From Druceiella hillmani (Eukaryota > Arthropoda > Insecta > Lepidoptera > Hepialidae), in NCBI GenBank assembly GCA_039881145.1, contig JAYKKI010000076.1, positions 9,479,001-9,543,000 of the forward strand: a DNA stretch of 64,000 nt, given 5' to 3'. Positions 1-11,756 of the stretch are shown piece after piece (position 1 is the first letter of the stretch; every line of letters begins with the position of its first letter). A program made the position numbers and the translations under genes. A model generated the notes under the pieces. It was not told where the DNA came from, ran no database searches, and worked only from the letters and a program-made list of their open reading frames with translations.

Positions 1-169
1 TTTTTCTTTAATATATGTATGTTTGTCGCCTATTCTAATCATAAATGTTTGAAACACAAAAAATCTTTTAAAGGTTTCCTTTATTAAATGTTAAAATGTT
101 TATACCTATTTTATGTTAATTATTATCCCATTTAGAATTAATAAAATACTATATTTTTGTATCAATCAA

Positions 170-1040
170 TATATACAGCAATCATCTGAGTAATTAGTTA
201 TTTTATATGATTTATTTTTAAGTAAAATATTTAAGAAAAAATTAAATTTCTCGAATCTAAATTAAAGTAAAATTGAATTACAAATCACCAGTGAATAATA
301 TTTTCAATGTGCTAAGTGAGGTTAGGAATTTATCTCCATCTCTGCTCTTATTAAGGGTTTTATGAGATTTTTAAGGTTTTCCTTATTATTTATTAAAGAA
401 AACTAAAACAGAATGGCATTTTGTATTACAAAATATTCCAAGATCTCTGGAGAAGTATTTCTTGTTAACATATTTGTCTTACAATGGCATAATTTCTTAC
501 TATGATGCTTATTTCTTTTTACGCAGATGAAAGTTTTTCTTTCTACTATTATATGAAAATTCATGTTAAATTTCAGGATCGACATTTTTTAATTTTCTTA
601 AATTTTTATTTTTTCTGTAACCATCCCTGCAATCAACCCAGTAATTAGTTATTTCACATCATTTATTTTCAAGTAATATACATAAAAAAATTAGGTGAAA
701 CAGCTTCCTTTATCACTTTAATTGTTAAACATATTAATTTTTGACATAAATACTATTTATTATTAACTAAAGGAAAACCATTAAAAATACAACATTAAAG
801 TTGGATTGATTTATAAATCATTAATGAATAGTATATTCACCAAGTTGGGTTGGAAACTAAAAAGAATTTAAATCTTTTCACGTACTTATAAAAGTTTTTA
901 TGACATTTTTCTTATTATTTGTTAAAGAAAAATGGAATATATTGGCATTTAGTATCACGTAATGTTTCATGTTAGAACTCTAGAGAAGTATTTAATACTA
1001 ACACATTTGGTCTTACAACGGCATTATATCGCTACATAAT
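170..1040. repeat. diverged tandem duplication (period about 440 bp)
   Basis: Two neighbouring blocks, roughly 170-550 and 615-1040, share an ordered series of motifs: 'agtaattagttatt', 'taatgaatagtat' versus 'cagtgaataatat', 'gagaagtattt' and 'cttacaa(t/c)ggcat'. The same family recurs near 54.29-54.48 kb and 62.10-62.28 kb ('cttacaatggcac...'). It is non-coding, and the element type is not recognised. The rest of 1-1500 is AT-rich with no supportable gene. Confidence 0.55.
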
Positions 1041-1554
1041 TAACACCATCTAGTTGGATGGAACTTTAACTCTTTCTACACTTTGGTGACAAAAAGTTGA
1101 AGAATTTGTGTTAGGATATGAAGAGTTTATAAAGTGCCAACCTAATATATATAATCAATGTGCTTAGGTTATTTACCCAAAAATTTTTTTTTATATTTTG
1201 CCTAAATAGTCGAATATGGACGTAAGCATTTCTTTATTTGGTGCAATATTATTAAAATTATTATGTTTCTCTTCAGTGTATTCATTTCTTCGTAGACATC
1301 TATTTAGCTTAAATATATTTTACTTTCACGACAGTTGGTGCAGTTATTTAAAATCATATATTGCATTGATATTTTGATAATTTATTTCTATTTTAAAACT
1401 TTTTGTATTTAGTAGCACATTTGTCACCATTTGGTTGCTAGGACTTGGCTATTTCACTTATAATATACCTTGATACAAATGTAGTGAATTATTTGCTAGC
1501 AAATTAGCTCTATTCCCAATCTATTTCGCAGGTGTGATATGTGTTCATTTGGTC

Positions 1555-1589
1555 CCTGTAAAACTAGGACGAGAGAAAATCTTTTTATA
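1555..1589 (-). promoter_or_regulatory. possible core promoter resembling the peptide-family promoter
   Basis: On the minus strand TATAAAAAG is followed, about 30 bases later, by TAGTTTTACAG. The peptide-gene promoters have the same order with TAGTTTTTACAG, and the spacing here is one base shorter. No family-type exon 1 follows, since the next ATG lacks a donor at the right distance. It may be a relic or a chance match. Confidence 0.25.
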
Positions 1590-1599
1590 GCTTGCTCTG

Positions 1600-3165
1600 A
1601 ACTTTTAGCTGACTAGAGTAGGTAAATGCAGTTATATAAACGCTCTGTAAAACCGGTGAATATTCAGATCTAGATTTTAAGTATTATCAGAAAGTTTCTA
1701 AGAATATAATTTACGCATTACATATTACACTTATATTACGCGCAATATATTTCTTTGACCTGTGACTTCTACGCTAACCCTTGTAAGACGTTTCACCCAT
1801 TTTCTTCTTTTTAATCAGTACAGCATTTTTAAGTACTTGACACAAAGTAAAAAATATGTCATACTCTTGAATATTTACCGCCTTAATTAAATATAGTGTA
1901 GGCTACGATTGCCTGCATTCTACTGACCTCTGGATTTTTATACCGTCCATGTTTTATCATTCTGAATGTTATCAGGTTCATCATATATCCCATTAAAAAT
2001 TGGTGTACACCTGAAATGTTACTGCACTTTTTTGTGAAGCGTGTTGCTTCTCCTTTTAAAATAGTCCTTTCCGTAAATCCTATTTCTTTTCTATTATCTA
2101 CAAATTTGCCTTTCCATCTGTGTCAGTATGAATTGTATACCATAAAAACGTTATTATGAAATTATAATTGCCAACCACATGGGTTTATAATATATACCAT
2201 TCGATATGGAACGCTAGTCAACAATAGTACATTACCAAAACTTTACTTTTTTAAATTTAATTCGTACTATATTAGCACTTAGGTTTGTTATTATCTTTGA
2301 TCGTGTTTTATTTATGGTAAATAAAAAGGTCACCAACTTATTGATTCAAAAAATGAAGAGGGCATGAACAACATTGCTACACCAAACTGCAACTTATTTT
2401 GAACGCTGAAGCCTCCATTGAAAAAGATGTATTCTTTTATACTGCGAAATATTTTATTTCAAAATTAAGATTCGAAACCCTAATGTTTTACAGGCACCAT
2501 TTAAATTATTTACATCGATTTCATTTCAACTGCCTTGACCTAGTTTCTAATTTATTAAATATATCAGTAATATTTTGTATTGAACTCTGAATTTTCTCTA
2601 ATTTTTCTTACTAATTATATAAAAAGTCGAGAAAATACAAAATTGCACTTCTTTTCTTTTTTCAAGAATTTCTAAGAAAATGAAATATTTTAGGAAAAGT
2701 ATATTGCACTAACATCAAATTTTAGATAATTTCTTTCAGCTTTAAGAACAAAAATAGAGAAACACTTTATATTAGACAACCGAATATAGAAAATATAGCT
2801 TCGGTTAATTTAATAGCTTCGGTTTTTTAATTTATTCCAAAATTTTTTGTAACAGCTTATTACACAATGATTGAACTTAATTTTTGTTTTAATTTTATGA
2901 ATTGCTTTGCTTTATTTAATATTGGGTATTTTATAAAAAAATTAAATTTATTTCGTTAGAAGTAAGTTCGTTCCATTTTTGGTTTCATTTACCTTCATGT
3001 TCTGTACATTCTTGCTGTTTCAAATCTCGCTATATATTTTCCAGTTACTTCTAACTAACCGATCCTCATAAAAGTGTACACGTATTCAGCTTCCGTGGCA
3101 ATATAATAATACGATAATTTAAACCCTTTAACTTATCAAATCAGGTGCGGCTTTATCTGCCTAAG
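1600..3165. other. AT-rich stretch without a recognisable gene
   Basis: I see only short chance ORFs. A TATATAAAC box near 1633 is followed about 33 bases later by an initiator-like TTCAG, but no coding exon follows. A short duplicated motif, 'aatagcttcggtt', occurs twice near 2800-2825. Confidence 0.4.
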
Positions 3166-3169
3166 CCGT

Positions 3170-3485
3170 GAGACTTAAGGATTTACTATTTATTTTAAAT
3201 TAGTATTGCGGGTCTTAAGCAGAAACTTTGTCACTGAAATCTAGAAGAAAATTATGTTGCGGGAATACTGCCTGCTTAAACCTGTCAAGGTTAGGATTAT
3301 CCAAAAGGATTTACTGGTTGTAGATTAGTGTTTTAGACTTAAAACAGAGATTTTGGCGGTTGGCAATTCTTCAGTCCTGATTCTGTGGGGGCGTCTATAT
3401 TCAGTGATACTTGAGTATTTGCTGCTTTTGATTAGTATTGCGAATCTCAAACAAAAATTTAGCTACCAATTCAGAAATCCAATCC
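3170..3485. repeat. degenerate tandem repeat, about 3 units
   Basis: Three diverged units start near 3178, 3310 and 3408. Each has the order 'ggatttact...' (or 'agtatttgct...'), 'tagtattgcg' or a variant, a purine-rich 'ctcaaacaaaaatt'-type segment, then 'ggc/acc...aattc'. The period is about 100-130 bp. No open frame is shared between units, so it is probably non-coding. The flanks out to 5003 show nothing recognisable apart from a small chance ORF near 4531. Confidence 0.4.
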
Positions 3486-5003
3486 CTTCGCCCTGATTTT
3501 GCAGTTATACAACCAATCTAAACCATGCAACTTGATATTGTAATGATTTTAAATTAACTAGAATTGACTACAATCATTGCACTCTAAATTTCAATTCAAA
3601 ATTGGATTCCTTTCAATCCATTCAAGTCGAGATCATTTTTTATCGTGCAGTGGTTTGTGTGGAATTAGTCTGTGTAAAATTGTTGTTTAAGAACTTGAAA
3701 TTATGACTGACTTATTTTGATCACGATTAAAATTTTATACCAATTTTTATTTTTATCATAAAGCTGATAAAATTTTAATTTCTTAACAAGTTTTCGTTGT
3801 AAACCAAATTGCTTGAAATTGTATTTGATTCGTCTCGCATTATATCATATTTGTTGTTCAAAATCCACAGTTAGTTTATTTAAGAATTCTTTTCAATAAA
3901 AATTAATTTCTTACTGCTACAAACCTAAAATAGCACAACATTTTATTAATATTTAATAGGGTGCATTGCTTTGTGACTTGTTAAAATCGCTTATTTTCCC
4001 AGTTAGAAAATTCTTACTAACGACCATGGAAAATAATACAGAAATACTCTCGGTGAAAATATTAACATATATCGATAATATATTACTTAAAAGTGACAAC
4101 TCTAGTAACTATAACACTTGGAATCCAGTATTTATAAAATGCTCATCTCGTTGGTTTGTTTCATTAGCAATAGCATTATTACATAAAATGCAAACTCAAC
4201 AGAATTTTATTTAAATAAGATTATAATTATGTAAGAATTCCCCCCTAATGTTTTAAAAGCATTGTTTCAAAAATGTCTATTAAATTTTGTCTAGGACAAG
4301 TATATTAAAAATACTCAAAACTAAAAAAACATATGTGTATACCGTCATACTAATTCTTAACCTTCACAAATTCTACATACTCTATTTTACAGGAGACCTC
4401 AGAATAATGCTTTTAATCGTGATTTCAACCATTTTATTGTTATAAATTTCATAATATGTACTGCCAATTTTCTGTAATCATTCACTTTAATGAATTGGTG
4501 CTGACGATGTTTTGAACTTAGGCCGACGATATGGATAATATAGCAGCCATTAATCAGTTTAGTTATATTTTAGAAGTTCCTACTATTCTGATAGGGCCTA
4601 TAAATTCATATTGATTCATATTGTTCATAGCAAAAACATTCTGAAAATAAAATAGGAAGTTGATGATCTATCAAAGGCCTTAGCGCTACCGTGCCCTAGA
4701 AGAAGACATGAAGATTTTGGTGTGTGAGTGAAATTTTGTAAATTTTATTATTAATTCAGTTTATTTAATTACATGTGTAATTCTAATTTCTTTAATTCTC
4801 GTAGGATTATTGTTAGGTAAATACTGAATTCAAGTAATTCGCTTCATTATACATAATTCTTTGAAACCTGGCGAGAGTTACTTTGAGTAATAATATTTTT
4901 CCATATTACTGTACGATAACATAATTCTCCTTTATGTAGCCCTTAGTGTACGGAATTGATACGTATTGCGGACTTATTGCTAATAATCCTATCTTATAAC
5001 CAA

Positions 5004-5200
5004 ACAGAACAAATGGACAGACAGATTCGACGAGGGGTCGACAACAAAACCCAGGACTTTGCGCTGTAAAAAGCCGTAAACCTGTGATTATCCCAATATG
5101 TGGTATATTGGGATAATCACAGGTTTACGGCTTTTTACAACGCAAAGTCCTGGGTTTTGTTATCGACCCCTCGTCGAATCTGTCTGGCCATTTGTTCTGT
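5004..5200. repeat. long near-perfect palindrome (fold-back element)
   Basis: The arm 5004-5099 is the reverse complement of 5105-5200 with only a few mismatches and no indels; paired positions sum to 10204 along the whole length. The central spacer is about 5 bases. The arms are more GC-rich than their surroundings, with cgacccctcg- and gtttacggct-type segments. This fits a fold-back MITE or an inverted duplication of a short element. The ORF starting at 5098 simply reads through one arm and is not evidence for a gene. Confidence 0.85.
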
Positions 5201-5458
5201 TCTATCAAGCAACTGAAGCTGACCTTATGTATCGTAATGTCCCATTACACAATTGGGTGGCACACTTATTGGTTAACACTAACGTTTGAGCGAATATAAC
5301 TACTCAACCTGACATTTAAATATAAGATCGATAACATATCGCTTGATGTCGCATGTTTTGTGGTTGAATGTAAGTATAAAAAAGACCTTCAAGTGGTAAT
5401 GGAACTTGCAGTTCGAGATTTCAATTTTGTATATTATATTTAGGAAATAGTTATTTTG

Positions 5459-5460
<2 letters not shown>

Positions 5461-5541
<81 letters not shown>
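5461..5541. repeat. (TA)n microsatellite
   Basis: Nearly pure TA dinucleotide repeat with one 'tatg' interruption. It generates spurious Tyr-Ile repeat ORFs. Confidence 0.95.
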
Positions 5542-5544
<3 letters not shown>

Positions 5545-5545
<1 letters not shown>

Positions 5546-8130
5546 GTTGCACTGTAATTCAAAATTGCATTATGAATTATATATTTTTCTCTTTACTTCT
5601 ACTAACGACTTTCCTTTGTACAAACTGCAAAATTCGAACTCAACGAATTTTTAATGGGAACTCGTTGGCAACATTGTTTCGTAAAACAATATCAAAGTAC
5701 GTGTTATTTGAAAGGATGTATATTTTGTTGCATTCACTTAGAAACTTGAGTTTACAGGACTATATTATCATGGGCATTTGTATTTCATATTAATTTCAAC
5801 TTGGTTCCTCTGCGTTCCTAGATCCTCTGTGCTCTGGCATTCCGGCCATTCACAAGAAAAAAAGTGTTACAGATAAACACAGACAGGAAATTTATCCTGA
5901 AAGAGTTCCTTTTTTCAGTCTGAGTTACGACATCTAAAAATTATTTCTTTGTTTAAAATAAAATTATATTTATAAAACAACATGATCAATTACTAAAGCT
6001 GATTTGAAAACCTGCCTGTTTTCGGTTGAGTTGTCCTTTTAAATATTTTAAGTCAAGAGAAAAGGATATATATTTTTAATAAAGATTACTATTTTTAATA
6101 GAGATCAATTGAAGCCATATAGAGTTCAATTGAAGCCATATAGTTCATTAAAGCCATATAGGTTTAACTAAGAATTTTTAACTTTATCCTTATTATAATA
6201 AAACGGACGGTTGATGCAATGTAACTCTTGTCACTATTACGGAACAGTTTATGTACTCAATGATGTTATATTAAATAGGCACACTAAGTTATATAAAACG
6301 AACAAAACATATGCTTCCACCTAACGAATAAATAAATACTATAAAATGGGTCAATAAAACACATATAAAGAACAATAATTATTATTAAGCAAGCGCGTAC
6401 AATGGTCTGAATGAGATAATTACTCGGTAAGGCTAATCGAATTAGATCATTCCCCGTAGATAATGACAGAGTCATGCTAAAATCATAGAAGTTTTATGTT
6501 TTCACACCTGCTGACACAACGTAACTGCGACAAGAATAATTAAATATTGCTATCTCATTAATGTCATCATGCTTTAATTTTTCATATAATTAGATTTAAA
6601 TCAAAAAGTTATATCGAAAAGAAATTAAAACAAAATTATATGGTTTTAAATACGCAGTACATGTAGTTCTCTAATAGTAACCGTATAACTAAACAATATG
6701 TCATAACGCAGTAAAGCTTTTGGATGGATATGTATGTAAAATAAAGCAGTGACAATACACACTACAAGCTATGAGGCATAGTTCGTACTAATCATAGCTA
6801 GGTAAATTTTTCACAGTTGACCAATTCTATAAGAACCACTTTGAAAATACTAAGAGCGTATATGTATAAATTAACACCATTGTATATGCTTATTTCAGAG
6901 TAATTTTTCCAGTTAACCAAGCACTATACATCAAGGTCTCGGTATTGTGTAACATGAATACATTTTCTATGAAAATTATAAACATGAAAATTTTGAAAAT
7001 TTATTCACAAATTATTTATATGTTTACAAGAATGCAGGAATCTATTACCAAAATGCATAAAATTAACCATCCGGCTTATTTAATAGGTATTAAATGGGCA
7101 TGTAAATAATATAATGTAAGTATGTCAAATATTTGTATTCGTAGGTTCCTATTTATATAATTTAAGAAAATGAATAAAAGCATTGATATTTCTTAGCATA
7201 GAAGCTTATAGTTGTAACAAAAGCTGCCAGGATGTTTGTCTATCAAAGCATTCGAGCTTCCATGCGGAATAAGTTACGCTCAGGTTACAAGTTGTTACAC
7301 AACCAATTCTTTAATCCAAAATTATGTTTAAAATATCGCACAAATTTTTTTCAAAACCTTTTTAGTGTTTTTTCTAAGAATATTTCCACTTAATCGGTAA
7401 AGGTACCTACTATTGTTGAAAGAGTTTTTCTAGTAATGCATTGTTGTTATTGTTTTAATATAATTACTTCATTATGATGTGTAATGTCAACAGAATTTCC
7501 AAAATTAGTAAATTTTGTTATAAAATAAAAATTATACTTTGAACAACTGAATCAATTTATCATTTTTTCACTTTTTCTAAAAGATTATCATGGTAAGAAC
7601 ATTAAAAAACAATTTTTTTGGCTGAAATTGCTTTTACCGATGAGAATTACGTATTCTTGGGAACTATCATTATTTTGGTGTTATTTTATAATCCATGTTA
7701 ATGTATAATTAAATGAGCAAAATATTTCAATTCAATTGAACAAAATTTTGATTGGAAAGCCTTTTAACGAAATATATGCTTAAATGTTGAAAATACAAAT
7801 CACCAGTTCTATCCTAGGATACTGGCTTACAAGTATATAACATTTAAAGTCACTTTATTATAAAGGAGAGAGACTTAAAATTTTACATACTCGTGAGTTA
7901 GAATCCCTAAATTAGAATCCTTATAGTTAACAGAGTTCACCAACAAGTCAACTCTGGAGACTCTGGATAAAGAAATTAAATTGCTGTACATACTGCTGAG
8001 ATTCAGAAGAATTTGATAAACAACACCAGAGAGTGAGGTTTTATTATTTCCAGAGAAATTAACAAAAATGTATTTCGTAAATTTCTGATAAAACAACGAA
8101 TTCGATTGAAAAATCATCAAACTAAAAATA
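5545..8130. other. AT-rich stretch, no gene supported; short tandem repeat at 6103-6160
   Basis: A roughly 20-bp unit, 'caattgaagccatatag', is repeated about three times at 6103-6160. A basic ORF of about 53 codons begins at an ATG near 7231, but it has no family match and no clear splice context. Nothing else stands out from AT-rich background. Confidence 0.4.
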
Positions 8131-8134
8131 TTCG

Positions 8135-8170
8135 AATCATCATCATCATCATCATCATCATCATATATAT
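8135..8170. repeat. (ATC)n trinucleotide microsatellite
   Basis: About nine tandem 'atc' units followed by a short TA run. Confidence 0.9.
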
Positions 8171-8340
8171 TAATACGCTAAGGTTAAGATGTTACACTCC
8201 CTTTTTAAAAAAAACCTCACAACTAATCCACATAAATTATATATCATTTTATAGATAATTGCTTGCTCTACCGGCATCCACAACTAAAAAATTTATTATT
8301 GCTATTGTTTTAGCAAATTAATTAATTATTAAAATTATAT

Positions 8341-8573
8341 ACACAAAACAGCAATGCTGCCATCTAACGGCTCAACGTGAATATGATTGACGGTCGGTAA
8401 AATTTTTGTTTAATTTCAAATCCACTTACTTATAAATAAAGTGGCGCTTTAGCTTAATGCTTTTGATACTTGCGCTTCTATATGTCAATTTTAGTAAAAT
8501 ATTTGTTTGATCTGTCATCTGAGCTTCATAATGGAATAAATAATGCGAAGACTTCGCACGGGTCACGCTAGTA
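8341..8573 (+). mobile_element. 3' end of a LINE-like retroelement (RTE-type tail)
   Basis: The last part (from about 8498: 'aaatatttgtttgatctg' through 'gaagacttcgcacgggtcac' and 'gctagt') is repeated at 45168-45332. There it carries an extra internal segment of about 90 bp and runs straight into a (TA)n tract. A fixed 3' terminus followed by simple repeats is the usual structure of RTE-clade LINEs. That clade assignment is inference, because no reverse transcriptase is present here. Confidence 0.5.
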
Positions 8574-8574
8574 A

Positions 8575-9260
8575 GATAATAGTTCTCTTGTTATAAATTT
8601 AAACACAAGAACTAGTACATCATGATTCAAATTATATTTTAATAACTATTTCTGTAATAAGCCAATAATACATAATCAACAAGAATATAGAGAACAATAA
8701 TGTATTTTAAAGACCCCGTAGTCAAATAAGCAAACATAATAATTTAATCATTTTCGTCCGTTCGTCCGTCTATCTGTACGAACTTCTCAAATTTTACTCT
8801 TTAAAATTTATCTAGTTCGAGTATTATTTCTACGGTCATTAACTCGTTATACGCCGATATAATTACGATCGCTTAATGAGCCAACTAGTTAATTGCACTA
8901 AGAACCGGGTTATTTTTATTGCTAACAGGAAACTTCGTTTTTTATCAATATCTTTGATCTACCACAAGTGTCAATAATTGGTGCAATTATTCTATTCTCT
9001 TCAACTGGGAAACAATTGTCTCTAGTATTCGATCATTTTCTTATTTGCTAGCTTCAAATTAATTATGTCAGCCTTCGAATTTTCTGCATTTTTTGAAAAG
9101 TCTTGAACATTTCATTCTCGTTGAAATTAGAATTCACCCAAGTCAAACAATGCTATTACCTGTACAAGACTGGCAATTGGTGTCATTCTGATCTTTCGAA
9201 AGAATGGTTTAATGTACTTTAATGAAATTGAATGACATATTTGTAGTTGTACCTGAAGTG
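8575..9260. other. AT-rich stretch with no recognised gene
   Basis: A 'cgtccgttcgtccgtctatctg' type low-complexity segment lies near 8757. Related strings appear near 15,998 and 26,160, suggesting an unidentified dispersed repeat. Confidence 0.35.
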
Positions 9261-9265
9261 AATGG

Positions 9266-9511
9266 ATGCTCGTAACTTACCGTCAGAGTTACAGCGCTTT
9301 CTGTTCATTGATTATACTTTTGTATTGTGCAAACGTAGTGCCTCCGTCTACGAGCATTAATTATCTCTTCATGCCGACGTGTTATGAAAAAACTCGATTT
9401 CAATATTATACTTTCACCGTCCATTCAAATATTCAACATTCATCTGGAAAATCATATTATCCTGAAATTTACTTTCCAGGTTTCATTGCCTTTCATATAC
9501 CTCTCCCTTAA
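9266..9511 (+). CDS. hypothetical small secreted-type ORF (81 codons)
   Basis: I do not recognise this ORF. After a short polar start it has a hydrophobic stretch (residues about 11-23, ...AFCSLIILLYCAN...) like a signal peptide, followed by a Tyr-, Phe- and Pro-rich tail. Codon use in the first 35 codons is less AT-biased than the background. Alternatively only 9266-9334 is coding: a weak donor (AAC|GTAGTG) there is in phase with the Cys-containing exon at 10765. Against it: no TATA box is obvious, and the opposite strand has a good donor (GTAAGT) at the same place. It may be a chance frame. Confidence 0.25.
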   Translation: MLVTYRQSYSAFCSLIILLYCANVVPPSTSINYLFMPTCYEKTRFQYYTFTVHSNIQHSSGKSYYPEIYFPGFIAFHIPLP

Positions 9512-9608
9512 TATTTACCCTTTTTCTACACTTTAATCCTGGTTCAAAGCTGATATATGAAAATTAGATTATTGTAGTTATCTTTTTTATTTTTTTCATA
9601 AAAAAATA

Positions 9609-9712
9609 TTTATGATACTTTCTTATTATCATCACACTTTATATTATGATACTTTCTAATTATCATCACACTTTATATTATGATACTTTCTTATTGTCAT
9701 CACACTTTATAG
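9609..9712. repeat. 34-bp minisatellite, about 3 copies
   Basis: The unit 'tatgatactttctaattatc' plus 'atcacactttatat' recurs with an exact 34-bp spacing (anchor positions 9611, 9645, 9679) and very few differences, so the array is young. Confidence 0.9.
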
Positions 9713-10383
9713 CAATATCTATGTATCCATTGAATTAAATAAATATTACATAACTTTATTTATTTACTTATTTGAAAGTTTGCAGGTAAAGGCTTCATAC
9801 AGAGATAATAATATAAAGCACATATGTGAAAAGATGTCATACAAGGTAAAAAGGAATCAAAAATATCTTTTTTCAGGTATTTTATGAAGTTGAGTATTTT
9901 AGAGTGCTGTATAAAATAGAACTTCGTTTAAATTTACCATTTTCCCCAATTCTGTATTATTAAGCTCTAAATTTACGTGCAATACCTTTTCTTCCTTCTT
10001 AATTTTTCAACCAAAACTGGATTTTAAAAAACTTTCAAACAGCTTGGTAAATTTATGTTGATAATATAAATAGGTATTTCGATAACTGCGAAACCTTTCT
10101 ACATCCTTGCTCCAACTTTGATAAAAACTATTTAAGTTCATTTCTAACCAAAGAGCATTATTTGAGAATTTCCCCAAGATGGTTACTCCGAGGAAACAAA
10201 TAAATAAATATAAGCGAATACTATATTCTTCCAAAAGAATCATTACTTCAGTAAAATAATTCAGAAAATATTTGTTTGTGAAAAATTCTTCATTTTCGTT
10301 ACAAAGATTACTTAAATTCTATAATATATAGGAGACCAAAGAATATACAAATTTTGTGACATATATAACAATATAGTAGTTAC

Positions 10384-10475
10384 GTCTAGCTCTGGAACAC
10401 ATTCGCTCTGATTATCCTTCCCTAACTTTCCATTTAAATCTGTTGGTAGCAAATACACACAAGTACTTTTTTTAT
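10384..10475 (-). CDS. possible internal exon, unrecognised
   Basis: On the minus strand a pyrimidine-rich acceptor (TTCTTCGTAG) is followed by about 30 open codons of normal-looking composition (KKSTCVYLLPTDLNGK, then further codons ending CVPELD) and a possible donor GAC|GTAACT. A stop lies just upstream of the acceptor, so the frame opens only if this is spliced. Two Cys residues are present. There is no homology that I recognise, and it could be an open frame by chance. Confidence 0.2.
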
Positions 10476-10764
10476 CTACGAAGAATGGTTACGGATATTA
10501 TTAAACCTATATAAAGAAGAGTTTATATATTTCTGTAAGCAATAATCATTAAAACCACAATAAAAACGGCGCTGAACGAAGCACTGAGAGTTTAAGTAAT
10601 CCTCTAATAGATAAGTTAATCATATTTTTATTCCAAATTTTAGTTGAATAATCACTGCGTAGAAACGGCTTAATCATAGTAAATAAATAATTATGGTGCA
10701 TTCATCATGGCTTTAAAATGCATAGTTTGGTTATATACACCGATAAATAACACTTATTTTCCAG

Positions 10765-10932
10765 GGCATCGACTTCAGTAGAACTCATCGGCATGGAGAT
10801 AGAGTTACTGTGGCAGAATCGACGGATGTTCACTATTTGGATAAAGTTAACAATACAATCCACAGAAATCTAAATCCAAATGCCTGTACTTCAATATATC
10901 AGTGCATTGAAGGTGGTGGCTATTGTAAATGA
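10765..10932 (+). CDS. last exon of a small Cys-containing secreted-type protein
   Basis: A good acceptor (CACTTATTTTCCAG) precedes 55 open codons and a TGA. The stretch is clearly richer in GC and balanced codons than its flanks, which are immediately AT-rich on both sides. The frame starts in phase 0 (GIDFSRTHRHGDR...) and ends with three Cys in a compact C-terminus (ACTSIYQC, then IEGGGYCK). That looks like a small disulfide-bonded peptide. I do not recognise the family. The first exon was not identified with confidence: 9266-9334 supplies a signal-like leader in the same phase, but its donor is weak. It is not related to the RFVRSV peptide family. Confidence 0.5.
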   Translation, partial: GIDFSRTHRHGDRVTVAESTDVHYLDKVNNTIHRNLNPNACTSIYQCIEGGGYCK

Positions 10933-11444
10933 ATTTTATTTTTACAGCAATTCTTGTTATTTAACTGCAGCACACATAACAGTCATACCGTTTTAACACT
11001 TAGTTTTTTGTTGACACTTCAACATGTCAATGTCCTTTTTCCACTTACATACAACAACTTAAGGACAATTACGATTTCGGAACATTAAATACAAACTTGT
11101 CGTTCTGGAACGTAAAAAGGTATATTTTATTGTATTTGTATGAATAAAGCGGGATATTTGACTAAAAAAATTATCTTTCGTCTAATTTTATCTTTTTTAT
11201 AAGAATCGTTTACAATTAACACTTTTTTCTCGTGTAGAAAATTTTTAAAATATTTCTTTTTGCGTCAGATAATCATTTAAAAAATTTCAGTAGCAATGAA
11301 AAAAATCATCCAAGAAAATCACGTAAATGTAACTTTTACTATTACATTTTATAAGGTAAAATTCTGACTGACCTCAAAGTTGTTCGTATCATTTAGCTTT
11401 AGTAAATAAAAACATAATATTAAGGACTTTGGTTGTCCAAAAAA

Positions 11445-11494
11445 TCAATACACATGCTGGTGGGAAGCTATGTAGGGAGTCTCCTCTACTAAAA
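11445..11494 (-). pseudogene. truncated last exon of the RFVRSV peptide family
   Basis: On the minus strand a strong acceptor (CTTTTTTCTTTTTCAG) is followed by 'TT' plus 15 codons and a stop. The first codons match the start of the family exon (CAG|TT TTA), and the end EETPYIASHQHVY resembles the family tails ERLPYASHYRQMH (41.9 kb) and EEIPYAYYQPMN (49 kb). The hydrophobic leader and the PTQ.RFVRSV core are missing, so an internal deletion of about 95 bases is inferred. The exon is in phase with a possible donor at 11756. Confidence 0.45.
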
Positions 11495-11756
11495 CTGAAA
11501 AAGAAAAAAGAGATATGAAAACAGACATTGGCCATAAAATGTAAGCCAAATTAATTTGACTTCTCACTATTGGTAAAGAGCAAATAATTTGTGACAAAAG
11601 GGGCACTACTAAACGTGAATTTGAAACTAAATTTTTCAAGTTCGTTCGTAATCCCGTCAATTATGGCTGAATTTTGAGGCTTAACACAATTTCATTCAAG
11701 TGAAATACAAAAGTAATTTTTATGAAAACTCTTCTTCAAAGTAACGGAAGACTTAC

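Noticed and set aside
4022..4214. Plus-strand ORF beginning around an ATG at 4026
   Set aside because: AT-biased codons, no splice or promoter context, no recognisable motif.
5106..5200. Possible tRNA-derived SINE in the palindrome arm (a weak B-box-like string)
   Set aside because: No convincing A box plus B box pair at correct spacing and no poly-A or simple tail. The inverted duplication explains the structure.
5395..5412. ATGGAACTTGCAG resembling family exon 1, 28 bases after TATAAAAAAG
   Set aside because: The TATA box is too close to the ATG, there is no GT donor at the right place (GCA|GTTCG), and the leader does not match the family.
5300..5545. 81-codon minus-strand ORF with a Tyr-Ile repeat start
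   Set aside because: It is the translation of a (TA)n microsatellite running into AT-rich sequence. The same applies to ORFs over 15.33-15.55, 23.83-24.02, 57.20-57.49 and 61.40-61.74 kb.
9609..9712. Regularly spaced repeats that could suggest a CRISPR-like array
   Set aside because: Units are directly adjacent without unique spacers, and the window is eukaryotic. This is a minisatellite. The 52-bp repeat at 27.46-27.61 kb was rejected for the same reason.
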